Origin: Pectinophora gossypiella | Taxonomy: Eukaryota > Arthropoda > Insecta > Lepidoptera > Gelechiidae | Assembly (NCBI RefSeq): GCF_024362695.1 | Contig: NC_065417.1 | Location: forward strand, 3,155,001 to 3,219,000 | Length of the DNA: 64,000 bases | Reading direction: 5' to 3' | Shown here: positions 32,450-41,485 of the stretch, one piece after another | Numbering within the stretch: the first letter of the stretch is position 1 | Layout: every line of letters begins with the position of its first letter | The notes under the pieces: generated by a model | What the model saw: the letters and a program-made list of their open reading frames with translations, nothing else | What the model was told of the DNA's origin: nothing | Databases searched by the model: none | Translations under genes and position numbers: made by a program

Positions 32450-32736
32450 TCTCAAGCATAACCCAAATATCGAAGCAAATATCCTTCACAAACCACCTAC
32501 GAGAATAAATGTTCGACAACTCATCCATTCATACAATCATACACAATAAATACTTACAAGTTTGGTATACAAGGCTGTGTATGGATGTCGAGGTCACGAC
32601 CTAACCGGTGTTTACTCGGTAATGTAATGGTTCATTCATGTAGGCTAGCTTTGCGTGATTCGAATTGAATCATTCGAATTGTTATTGGGCAATATTAGTG
32701 GGTATGACTCATTTTTTTTTGGAAATTGGGAACTAA

Positions 32737-32864
32737 GTACTCATGATGGGCATTAATATGTATACACTTTGTTACCATATCACATTACCTTTTTGACAAA
32801 TTGAACTGTAAGTCTCACTAAATGTCAAATATTTTAATGCGACAGAGTCCTAAAGTGACTGTAC
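32737..32864 (+). mobile_element. MITE-1 with internal end deletion
   Basis: 'gcattaatatgtatacactttg' to 'gtcctaaagtgactgtac'. The usual 'gggtacattatattgctcat' near the right end is missing. Confidence 0.7.
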
Positions 32865-33020
32865 CTACAGGCGTCGTGGTAGACTTCGAAAGAGATGGCG
32901 TGACGACTTGGACGCTTGCCGGAGGGATAGGCTGGAGTACGCACAGGACCGCGAAAAATGGAAAAAGGAAGGGGAGGCCTTTGCCCAGCAATGGGATCTT
33001 GTAGGCTAGATTAGATTAGA
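32865..33020 (+). mobile_element. LINE-Q 3' end
   Basis: One frame reads R-R-G-R-L-R-K-R-W-R-D-D-L-D-A-C, then Q-D-R-E-K-W-K-K-E-G-E-A-F-A-Q-Q-W-D and a stop. This is a LINE RT C-terminus with tail TAGATTAGATTAGAT. The annotated-looking ORF in the other frame is spurious. Confidence 0.75.
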
Positions 33021-33044
33021 TTTGGGAACTAAGTATTTTTTGAC

Positions 33045-33150
33045 TCGGACGGAAGTTGAACCCCCAACTCTTGTCAAGCGCGGACGGAGATGTTAATATT
33101 TTTTATATTAAAATTGCACCATCGCACCGGGACCTCATCCTCTCCATGGG
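33045..33150 (-). mobile_element. SINE-F head, diverged
   Basis: 'gaagttgaacccccaactcttg' is the reversed B box. The A-box side is interrupted by AT-rich sequence. Confidence 0.4.
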
Positions 33151-33224
33151 AATTTTTGTTATATTGTCACCCTCATCGAGCTTTTTTTATTTTTTTCTCT
33201 ATATAGTACGATGGAAAATAGAGA

Positions 33225-33385
33225 AAGCTCAGTGAGGTGTGGGTATTTAGTTCATTTCGCGATGGATGTACCTCTGCCTTTTCGACAAATGCCTCTATTC
33301 CGACGACAAACCAATCATCGACAACCGTTTTATATTTTCAAAGCTTCCTTTCGACCCCAATTGGGATATAGTCGTGAGCTTATAT
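33225..33385 (+). repeat. RepT fragment, interrupted
   Basis: 'gctcagtgaggtgtgggtat' and 'cgcgatggatgtacctctgcc' are separated from 'ccccaattgggatatagtcg' by about 75 bp of foreign sequence. Confidence 0.5.
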
Positions 33386-34847
33386 AGATCGAAAATTTCG
33401 CATGAACTGGATGATTTAATTTTCTCTATGTGAGCTTCCCTGAAGGCTGAGTACCTACTATAAAAACAAAAATCCTTAAGTGTTTTTTTCTTTGGTCGAT
33501 GGAAAGTCATCATCCGCCTTATTACAAAACGAAGACTAAAGAAAATATACCAGGTTTAAAATATACCCTGCGCTACGAAAGAAGTCCACGGATTTTAATG
33601 TAACTAATTAACAACTCATAACAATTATATGCAAAATCTGCGCTACTAGCGCGGACTATATTTAAACTGTGAAGAAAAATGCAATCTAGCAGAGTACACT
33701 ACATTTTACTTCAAAATAATAATCCATATATTATTTATTTTTTAAATAAAAGGTTCTAATTTTAAAATATTAAGTTGCAAGCAGTACCTACGAGATAGAC
33801 TTTATCAAAACTGTCCACTAACCGACGACACGGGCGAGCGACAATAAAAATAAAATAAAACCTAAAATAAAAACAAAACACTATCGCGAGGAGCTGTGAA
33901 TAAGTTATTTATTTATTATTGACGTCGTTATTTTGTTATTCCACTATCTGGGGCTAATGGCGTTCTTAGATAGCTAGGCAGACAGTTCTCATAGCTACAT
34001 TGTAACAGCAACCAGATAGCAAATATGACTTTTAAAGTAATGATAGTAGGAACGACAATTGCATGCAGTTCGCAATGAAGAATCGAGATTTCGCCTCCAT
34101 TGATAAAATTGTTTCGACTAAAAATAGAATTTTAAACGAGCATCTGTTTTGAAGCAGCTTATAATGCAAATGAGATTATTTTTTTACCCGTCCATTTAAT
34201 ATTAACAAGATTACTAAAATGTAAATAAACTATTGGAAATCATACATCATACCTTCATCATCATCGATTCGCTAAGTATCTACCTAATGACTTTACAAAG
34301 TAAAATACAAGGTTTGATACCACTTTTCTTTAAACTCAATATTATTTTTTAACACTATAAAAAGGCATGTGAAATTGTTAGCGTTAACACTTGATTGATA
34401 TTTATCACTCCTTATCGTTGATGGCGCGATAGACATAGCAAATTCCGCGATATAAACAAATAGTTAAATTAATAGCTCAGGAAAGAACATCTTGAGACTT
34501 CCTGGATGGCAGTAGTTTTCAATTAGAGTTGTCCTAGGTAGTTGAGTTATGATGCCTGCGGACATACTAGTGATGTGCTTAACGGGTAAGTATTACCTAG
34601 AGTTCTTAGAAGTGATGTAATAAAATGTTCCTACCATGTCGGGGTGGCATTCTTTAATCCAATGTTTTGCCGCTATTAATACCATTTACAGGAAACATCA
34701 CTGAAGTCATGTCATATCGTGTAGGAAATTTCTTGATAATTAGTTGGTTGTGAATCGAAATAGGTGGGATTTAATGAAGACATAATCTTTGCCTCATACT
34801 TAAATTTCCAGGTAAAATCCAAAACGTTAATTTCACATTACTTCTTC
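33386..34847. other. AT-rich low-copy DNA
   Basis: No repeat family and no ORF with a recognisable product over about 1.4 kb. Confidence 0.5.
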
Positions 34848-35083
34848 TAGTCGTGTGGGTGGTGAGGTGGAATACCAGCCTCATCAACCCTGGTGTCCGG
34901 GTCATGTTTGAGCCACCAAAGTTCCCTGTCATGGCTCATGTAAAGATTACTCACTTACATTAGTAAATAGTAACCGGGACCAACGGCTTAACGTGCCTTC
35001 CGAAGCACGGATCATCTTACTTTCGGGCAATCAGGTGATCAGCCTGCAATGTCCTAACCAAACCAGGGATCACAAAGTGATTC
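34848..35083 (-). mobile_element. SINE-A lacking its head
   Basis: Reversed body and 3' end, stopping at 'cagggatcacaaagtgatt'. The tRNA-like head is missing, as in a 5'-truncated insertion. Confidence 0.8.
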
Positions 35084-35371
35084 ACATTACTGAGACAATA
35101 AAATAATTTCTTCTCGAACTAGAATTATAGCTGAAGAGATAAAAAGATCGAATATTATTTTACTTCAAAATAATATTATTCTGCTACGTAAGATAAAGAA
35201 AACTAATAATAAATAGTCACTAGCGTTGCATCACTATGATAAACGGGTCCTGGGCGATGTTAAGAATGTCCGGAAATGTACACACATCGCGACATTACAT
35301 CTAAATATTTGTATTTGTAATATTTTATATATTAAAATAAAATTCCACTCAACAATTCAAATTCTATTCAG

Positions 35372-35445
35372 CTCGTTGAGGTGTGAGTATTTAGATCATC
35401 GTGCGATGGATGTACCTGTGACTACCCCATTGGGATATAGTTACG
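35372..35445 (+). repeat. RepT fragment
   Basis: 'cgttgaggtgtgagtatttag' and 'tgactaccccattgggatatag'. Confidence 0.5.
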
Positions 35446-35580
35446 TTGTGTTAAAAATAAATAAAAAAATGTGTGTGTAAATTTTTTTTTACGAGTAACG
35501 CTAGGGAGATGATGAGGTATGCTTTTAAAATGTATCACTTTGACAAGGTAAATGAGTTAGTCTTACTTATGACCAGGGTG

Positions 35581-35738
35581 GGGGGTTAAAAAGGCCACAT
35601 CGAAGTATTTCATCTAAAAAAGCAATATTGCTATTTGACATTCGTTTGCATTGCGCACTTACTTTTATATGCGCAAATGTCAAATGGCAATATTGCTTTA
35701 TTCGATGAATAGCTTCCATGCGGCCTTTTTAACCCCCT
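35581..35738. mobile_element. MITE-3, compact complete copy
   Basis: GGGGGTTAAAAAGGCCACAT at the left and its reverse complement at the right, with GCAATATTGCTATTTGACAT arms. 158 bp. A minus-strand ORF crosses it without meaning. Confidence 0.8.
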
Positions 35739-35917
35739 GAACTAACAATGAAAGTAGAATAGAAGACAATAAATGCAAATATTTATAGAAACAACGACCT
35801 GTCTTGTTTGTCTGTCTATTCGTTACGCCATCACCATCACTTTCTTTAGCCATAAACAAAGCAGTAACAGTTAAAGTCGTGTCTTTGAAGCATCGGGCTT
35901 CATTATGTCCGGACAAG

Positions 35918-35973
35918 ATTTGCATGTCGATGTTCGGTGACGTCATCGATTTGCATGTTATTCGATGACGTCA
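35918..35973. promoter_or_regulatory. Doubled octamer + CRE motif
   Basis: ATTTGCAT at 35918 and 35949, and TGACGTCA at 35938 and 35966, in the order octamer-CRE-octamer-CRE within 56 bp. It may be a regulatory cluster or a chance tandem duplication of about 30 bp. No adjacent gene is visible. Confidence 0.4.
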
Positions 35974-35974
35974 T

Positions 35975-37288
35975 CAATCGTCCATTGCGTTACCTGTACC
36001 TGAAAGGAGATGTTATGCAACCACTTAGCATGTGAATGTTAAGCCAGACTTTCACTGAAAAGTCAAATATTTCTACTTTACTGCTGCATTTGCGCTTTAA
36101 AATTAGCGACTAAGTAGCCTTGCTGCGTGTCACACTTTATGTGGATCTTGCAGCGCGAATCAACGCGATTGTCCCACGACAGCAGTGCTGCAGCAATGCG
36201 ACTAATTTGAATGCAACGTTAGACGATATTGCATTATTTGTTCTAAATTTAGAATTACCTCATCATTATAACCGCTACATTCACGCTGTATCACATATTT
36301 TAGGGTTGGTAGAGAAGCATGCGTAACCAGGATTGTTTACAAAAGGCCGTTACTAAAATGCCCCCACCGGGAACGGACCACGGCTCACTTGTTTAGTGAC
36401 CAAGTTGCTTGACTACACTAAATAGATCTTTTCCCTGAAATCACTCAGTCACTTTAAACAGATATCAAGACAACAAAACCATACTGCGTAATATGGAAAA
36501 CAAGAAAAATATGAATGCAAATTGATACGACACGGTTGTACTTTACGGAACAATGGATAAATAAAATACTCAAACTAGTCAGGTACTTAAGCTACCGCTA
36601 AGCCGACGTTTTGACATGTTCCCTTATCAAATCTTCAGATTTTTTGCAACGAAACCTGCTTAGCATTCTGCCTCCATTCACTTGACTCAAGGCGAGTCGG
36701 TTCATCGCCCACACACGGCTAAGTTAGCCAGCAGTGACGAAAATACACCCATATTCGAAAATGGAACCAGAAAATGAAAGGACTTTGTAAATTGTAACAT
36801 AACATATATATTTTTTTTATCTGTAGACACAGGAAATACAAAACAAAAGAGAATTGGAAAGAGTACAATAGGTTTTTGGCTAGGTAGCAATCTCTTTGAG
36901 TCATCACTAGTTTAAGAGCCACGCTCTTGTCAGTGTAGCGTTCTCCATTCTTGATTTATTAAAAACATTATAGAAGGGAAGCTACAAGGAAAGAGAGGAA
37001 GGGGAAGACCAAGAAGAGTTTACAGGGCGAAGTGTTAGAATTCACCTTCGATAGACAAGAATTATGGTGACAAGAAATATGGTGAATCTTTGAGTATAGG
37101 AGATATGTCACTAACATTTTTCACTAGGAGATACGTAATCGAACGCCGTACAACGCCTCTGTCTAACGTAAATAAATAGACCTTTACGTATTTGACTGAT
37201 TTTTAAACTGTACTTTAACATTGGTAGTATATTTCGTTATTTTTTTTATAGGTTTTTTCTTAGTAGATTAAATTAATTGAATTAATTA
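35975..37288. other. Unassigned low-copy DNA
   Basis: Contains a 68-aa ORF (36120-36326, +) without recognisable motif and a RepW start scrap (36912-36945). Otherwise nothing recognised. Confidence 0.4.
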
Positions 37289-37715
37289 CGGCCTTCGTGG
37301 TCCAGTGGTTCAGCGTTGGGCTCACGATTCGGAGGTCCCGGGTCCCAATCCCGGTGAGGACCACAAAAATCACTTTGCGATCCCTAGTTGTATGGACATT
37401 ACAGGCTAATCGCGTGATTGTCTGAAAGTAAGATGGTCCGGGCTTCGGAAGGCACGTTAAGCCGTTGGTGCCGGTCACTAGTTAATGATAAGTACTAGTA
37501 AGTATGTAGTCGTTACATGAGTCATGTGAGCCTTTGGTGGCTCAATGGTAATCCTGACACCAGGGTTGATCAGGTCGGTAATTCACCTCATAACCCACGT
37601 AATTGAAGGAGTGAGTTTTCGAACTTAGTAGTTTTATTTAGGCGTTTGACCTAAGGATTGACTACCTGACGATTGTAAATCTATTTTTAGTATGTTGCGT
37701 CGACTATAACATACC
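37289..37715 (+). mobile_element. SINE-A, long subtype
   Basis: Full SINE-A (head 37289, B box altered to GGTCCCAATCC) with about 110 bp of extra 3' sequence shared with 27545-27660. Confidence 0.8.
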
Positions 37716-37849
37716 TGATATATTTTCCTCATTACTTAAATAAAATAGAGAGGGATTGCGTCCTCTAACATGATGGACTAATGTTATGGGCGATAGGCTG
37801 ATCCCTTATCACCATAAGGTTCATCATATCCATCTTAGGACTTCGTATC

Positions 37850-37942
37850 AACAGTGGCTGCAAGTTGTCTTTGATTACTTGTGGCTCTGCCCACCCCATT
37901 TGGGATTACGGGCGTGAGTTTATGTATGTATGTATGTATGTT
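37850..37942 (+). mobile_element. LINE 3' terminus with ATGT tail
   Basis: 'gtggctgcaagttgtctttg' to GGGCGTGAGTTTATG and (TATG)n. Nearly identical to 56127-56212. Confidence 0.6.
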
Positions 37943-38163
37943 AAATAAAATAAAAAAATGGCAGCCGATAAGCTAAGATAAGATCGGAATCCCAATCTAT
38001 AACATTTTTAAGACAGCAACGATATAATAAAACCCAATTTCTATCATCAAAAGAAGTAGATTAAATTATAGACTAAATTTATCTACATGTAATGAGAATT
38101 ATCAATTAAATAGGTACTTTACCTATTGATAATAAAATTATTTTAGGTATATAGTGTTAATTA

Positions 38164-38462
38164 GCCTCCGTGGTCTAGTGGTTAGAGCGTTAGGTTCACG
38201 ATCTGGAGGTCCAGGTTCGATTCCCGATGGCGACATTGTCGAAATCACATTGTAAGACTGTCCTTTGTTTGGTAAGGACTTTTCAGGCTTCAATCACCTG
38301 ATTGTCCGAAAAAGTAAGGCGTTTCCGTGCTTCGGAGGGCACGTTAAGCCGTTGGTCCCGGCTATTAGCCATAAAAACACCTCCACCGCCTCCCCTTCCG
38401 GTTGTTTGAGGGGAGGCCTGTGTCCAGCAGTGGGACGTATATAGGCTGTTTATGTATGTATG
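38164..38462 (+). mobile_element. SINE-B, near full length
   Basis: Head GCCTCCGTGGTCTAGTGG, B box GGTTCGATTCC, shared SINE domain, tail GGCCTGTGTCCAGCAGTGGG plus (ATGT). A 23-bp internal deletion removes the 'caacccgcattgg' part. Confidence 0.85.
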
Positions 38463-38579
38463 TTATGTATTTATCAATGCGCATTTGTCAACTTTACACG
38501 TTACTAAAAAAGTATGAAACAAACAAAATACGTTTGATGACACGCATGTTTGTATGATTATTAATGTAAATACATAAAT

Positions 38580-38705
38580 ACCATAGAATAAGGAACTCTC
38601 CGCACCCCACCAGCGACTGAGCTAGGTTTACCTCACCCCCTTTGGTCTTACTTTAGTCTTCAATCGTATGGGCGTCAGACGTTACACACAGATGCGCGTG
38701 TTCAA
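38580..38705. mobile_element. MITE-4 half
   Basis: 'gagctaggtttacctcacccc' and 'cttcaatcgtatgggcgtcag'. Confidence 0.6.
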
Positions 38706-38796
38706 ACAAAACACACAAAAACAAACCTAAAAGTAGTAGGTAATAATATAAACATAAACAGCCGATAAATATAACTATAGTTGGATATATTATACA

Positions 38797-39060
38797 CTAG
38801 CGACGCCCCGGTTTCGTTCGGGATGCAATGCTGAGGCAAAAATGAAATTATTTACGACATCACATTAAAAACATCAAAAGTAACAGTATTTCTCCACTAT
38901 TTTTAATGGATATTATACATATAAACATTCCTCTTGAATCACTCTATCTATTAAAAAAAAACGCATCAAAATCTGTTGCGTAGTTTTAAAGATTAAAGCG
39001 TACATAGGGATATAGGGACAGAAAAAGCGACTTTGTTTTATACTATGTAGTGATGGAGCA
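38797..39060 (+). repeat. RepX copy
   Basis: 'ggatgcaatgctgagg', 'catacatataaac'-like core and 'atagggatatagggacagaaaaagcg' match 57532-57792 almost base for base. Ends about 350 bp before the metal-response cluster. Confidence 0.7.
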
Positions 39061-39104
39061 AAGAGTATACTCCATCACACTGTTCCGCTACATGTTAGTA
39101 GAGC

Positions 39105-39185
39105 ACACACAGCATCACGCCTGTATCCCCGAAGAGGTAGGCAGAGGTGTAAAGTATATACACCCATTCCTCGCCAGCTATGATT
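39105..39185 (+). repeat. RepG copy upstream of the metallothionein promoter
   Basis: 'cgcctgtatccccgaagaggtaggcagaggtg' and 'cattcctcgccagctatg'. Also at 40275 and 44655. Confidence 0.55.
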
Positions 39186-39393
39186 ATCACTTTCAAGGAC
39201 AGAACGTCTAATGACGTTCCGATTCCAAGGTGTCATACTATCTATTACGAACCATCAATGACCCATGGTCTCTGCCCGTGAGAGGGTTAAGTCCTACGTC
39301 ATAGAACCATCCAGAAACATCACGGTTATTCCTATATCTAACCAACAAGAACATAAGGACAAATACACACGGCACGAAAGGGTAAACAAAACA

Positions 39394-39400
39394 TGAGTCA
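39394..39400 (+). promoter_or_regulatory. AP-1 / CNC-Maf-type element TGAGTCA
   Basis: A perfect TGAGTCA lies 11 bp upstream of the first metal response element. In other animals this motif binds AP-1 or CNC-bZIP factors and links metallothionein promoters to oxidative stress. A single 7-mer is weak evidence alone; its place next to the metal sites is what makes it worth listing. Confidence 0.4.
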
Positions 39401-39410
39401 TAATATCATT

Positions 39411-39451
39411 TGCACTCAGAACGGCGTTTGCGCACGCCTCCGTTTGCACAC
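39411..39451 (+). promoter_or_regulatory. Cluster of three metal response elements (MTF-1 sites)
   Basis: Three exact matches to the MTF-1 core TGCRCNC lie on the same strand: TGCACTC (39411-39417), TGCGCAC (39429-39435) and TGCACAC (39445-39451). Each is preceded by TT, as in Drosophila metallothionein promoters. Start-to-start spacing is 18 and 16 bp, and the last site ends 17 bp before the TATA box. The core should occur about once per 2 kb per strand by chance, so three in 41 bp is a strong cluster. Their position upstream of the inferred leader exon suggests metal-inducible transcription of the Cys-rich gene. Confidence 0.8.
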
Positions 39452-39467
39452 GGAGAGTTAAATGCCT

Positions 39468-39474
39468 TATATAG
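39468..39474 (+). promoter_or_regulatory. TATA box of the metallothionein-like gene
   Basis: TATATAG lies just downstream of the metal-response cluster. Candidate initiators TCAGCC (A at 39493) and TCATAC (A at 39503) sit 25 and 35 bp after the TATA start, bracketing the usual 30 bp. The transcription start is therefore predicted at about 39493-39503. Confidence 0.65.
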
Positions 39475-39492
39475 ACACGGACCGCGCTTATC

Positions 39493-39571
39493 AGCCATAC
39501 TCATACAATAGTATTGATACGACAGTGTACAGTGAAAGTGAAGAGCTAAGTGATATCGAATCTATATATTG
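39493..39571 (+). other. Predicted non-coding first exon (5' leader)
   Basis: This stretch follows the TATA box and ends at G|GTAAGTAC (intron start 39572), a near-consensus donor. It contains no ATG, as expected for a 5' leader. If spliced to the acceptor at 41426, the mature leader would be about 138 nt with no upstream ATG before 41486. The exon is inferred from signals only. Confidence 0.6.
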
Positions 39572-39610
39572 GTAAGTACGATTATTTATTTATTCATTTT
39601 AAACTTATAC

Positions 39611-39870
39611 AATAACCCTGACACCAGGGTTGATGAGCCTGGTATTCCACTTCACAACCCACACGATAAGAAGAACTTATACAAACTTATAAACTAAAAT
39701 AAAACACATCATTAAACCCCACACGGCCTCCGTGTTCTAGTGGTTTTAGCGCTGGGCTCACGATCCAGAGGTCCCGGAATGTTTTCCGTCACCGCTGAGC
39801 ACGTGATAATCATTTATGATCCAAACATGAAGTCGAAAACAAATTCGACAATAAGTGGTTTAGGCCTGTG
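39611..39870. mobile_element. SINE-A pieces and SINE-E middle inside the intron
   Basis: 39611-39675 is a SINE-A 3' end (+). 39723-39778 is a SINE-A head (+) that switches at the B box to the middle of a reversed SINE-E (GAGCACGTGATAAT, 'gatccaaacatgaagtcg'). The switch point suggests template jumping or nested loss. Confidence 0.6.
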
Positions 39871-40027
39871 TGTCCAAATTAAAAATAGAGGTCTAAATTT
39901 TTCCCCGGAATGAAATTATATTAATTGAAGAAAATTACATTACAATGTGATTTTTTTAAAAGGCGCTTGCGGGGTTTTTCCTATAAGGCGACTGAGTTGT
40001 GATTTGGGTTGTATATACATACACAGA

Positions 40028-40197
40028 CATACATAAACTCACGCCTATTTCCCACCAGATTAACAGAGACTATGAAATTTCATTTGCTCCGATCTTGACA
40101 CACTTCTCTTGCTTCCTCCACATTCATCAGTCGTTTCATACACGCACGCCGGTTCAGAGTAGATCGTACTAAACCTTTTCTAAGGACATCTCAAATA
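40028..40197 (-). mobile_element. LINE-K 3' end
   Basis: Reverse LINE-K end, 'acataaactcacgcctatttccc' to 'ccttttctaaggacatctc'. Well preserved. Confidence 0.7.
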
Positions 40198-40274
40198 GGC
40201 TTAAGAAATAAAAGTAATTATGTAAGTGAGGTGTCCAAAATATCTATATTCCTTACTTAAATTTAGTTTAACTT

Positions 40275-40350
40275 AACATAGTATCATGCCTGTGTCCCCA
40301 ATAGGGTAGGCACATGTGAAAAGTACACTCCTCGCCAGCTATGTTTAAGT
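40275..40350 (+). repeat. RepG copy
   Basis: 'catgcctgtgtccccaatagggtagg' to 'actcctcgccagctatg'. Confidence 0.55.
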
Positions 40351-40468
40351 CGTACATTGTTAAAATGTTCCTTGACATTGACTGATAAGTGATAATGTTT
40401 ATCTGTAACCACATGTGCTACTCAATATACATTTCAAATTGTGTAGATTATAATAGTAAATGATGTAA

Positions 40469-40616
40469 GCAGTCATGAGCAATATAATGTACCCACTTTA
40501 GGACTCTGTCGCACTAACTATTTGACATTTAGTGAGACTTACAGTTCAATTTGTCAAAAAAGTTAATGTGACATGGTACCAAAGTGTATACAACATATTA
40601 ATGCTCGTGACCGTAC
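40469..40616 (-). mobile_element. MITE-1
   Basis: 'agtcatgagcaatataatg' to 'atgctcgtgaccgtac'. Lies inside the inferred metallothionein intron. Confidence 0.8.
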
Positions 40617-40680
40617 GTACATTGTATTGTACGCAAGTAGGTACGAGTAAGTACAATAAAATAAGTGGTTTGCTCTATTC

Positions 40681-40895
40681 ACATACATATATAAACTCAC
40701 GCCTATTTCTCAGTGGGGTAAGCAGTGACTATGGAATTCCATTTGCTTGAACCACCAACCTTCGCATTATATACTGCTTTCGTAATCCTATTATCCTTCA
40801 TCTGCTCTACGTGTCTAAACCAAATTAACATTCCCTTTTCAATCTTAATCATTATATCGACTTTTACACTCTATCACTCAATTTAACACTGCAGA
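40681..40895 (-). mobile_element. LINE-K 3' end with internal deletion
   Basis: Jumps from 'ttccatttgctt' to 'accaccaaccttcgcattata', skipping about 130 bp present in the 8256 copy, then continues into the RT part. Confidence 0.65.
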
Positions 40896-41071
40896 TGCTA
40901 CGCACCAGGGAACCAGGGTTGATAGGGTTGGTAATCCACAACCCACACGATCATTTTAATTAAATAATGCACCTTATTTCCTTTTATACTTCTTGGAACA
41001 AGCTAGAACATAGTTAAAATACTTGATAAGTAGTCAGCCCACTGATTTTGGAGTACACACTATCATCATCA

Positions 41072-41258
41072 TCTCCTTAGCATTATTACGTTTTATACAG
41101 GGTCCGCTTACCTAACCTGAAGATTAGGCAGGTCCGGTTTTTACAGAAGCGACTGCCTGTCTGACCTTTTAACACGCGAAGGGAAAACTAGCCCAATACA
41201 GGTTTGGCTACCTACGAAACGCATTTCTTAGGAATGTGGGTTTCCTCACGATGTTTCC
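41072..41258 (-). mobile_element. SINE-E 3' half next to the coding exon
   Basis: 'catcatctccttagcattat' to GTGGGTTTCCTCACGATGTT. Ends about 168 bp before the splice acceptor. An 86-aa ORF starting here is a SINE artefact. Confidence 0.7.
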
Positions 41259-41485
41259 CATCAATATACACTATCCAAAGTCCATAAATATTGCCACGGT
41301 ACTTACGAGGATAACAATATCTTTAGTTTATCTATTTCTCGTATCGTGTAGTTATGTTGATAACAAAACAATCGATCAAGAACAAGACGACAATTGTTTA
41401 TTTACCAATTATCCCTTTAATTTCAGATACTTGCTTCATTCAACTACTACAAGAAATCAAAGAACAATCAAGCAAAATAAAGAAA

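Larger units (their letters stand above)
39572..41426 (+). other. Predicted 5'-UTR intron, packed with transposon fragments
   Basis: The donor GTAAGT is at 39572 and the acceptor is pyrimidine-rich sequence ending TTTCAG at 41421-41426. The 1855 bp hold, in order, two SINE-A pieces, a SINE-E piece, LINE-K, RepG, MITE-1, a second LINE-K, a SINE-A scrap and a SINE-E. The exon after the acceptor starts with 59 nt of ATG-free leader. Confidence 0.55.

Noticed and set aside
41354..41485. In-frame upstream start that would add 44 residues to the Cys-rich protein
   Set aside because: The segment crosses a good 3' splice site (TTTCAG ending 41426), has no Cys pattern, and the ATG at 41486 has the better start context.
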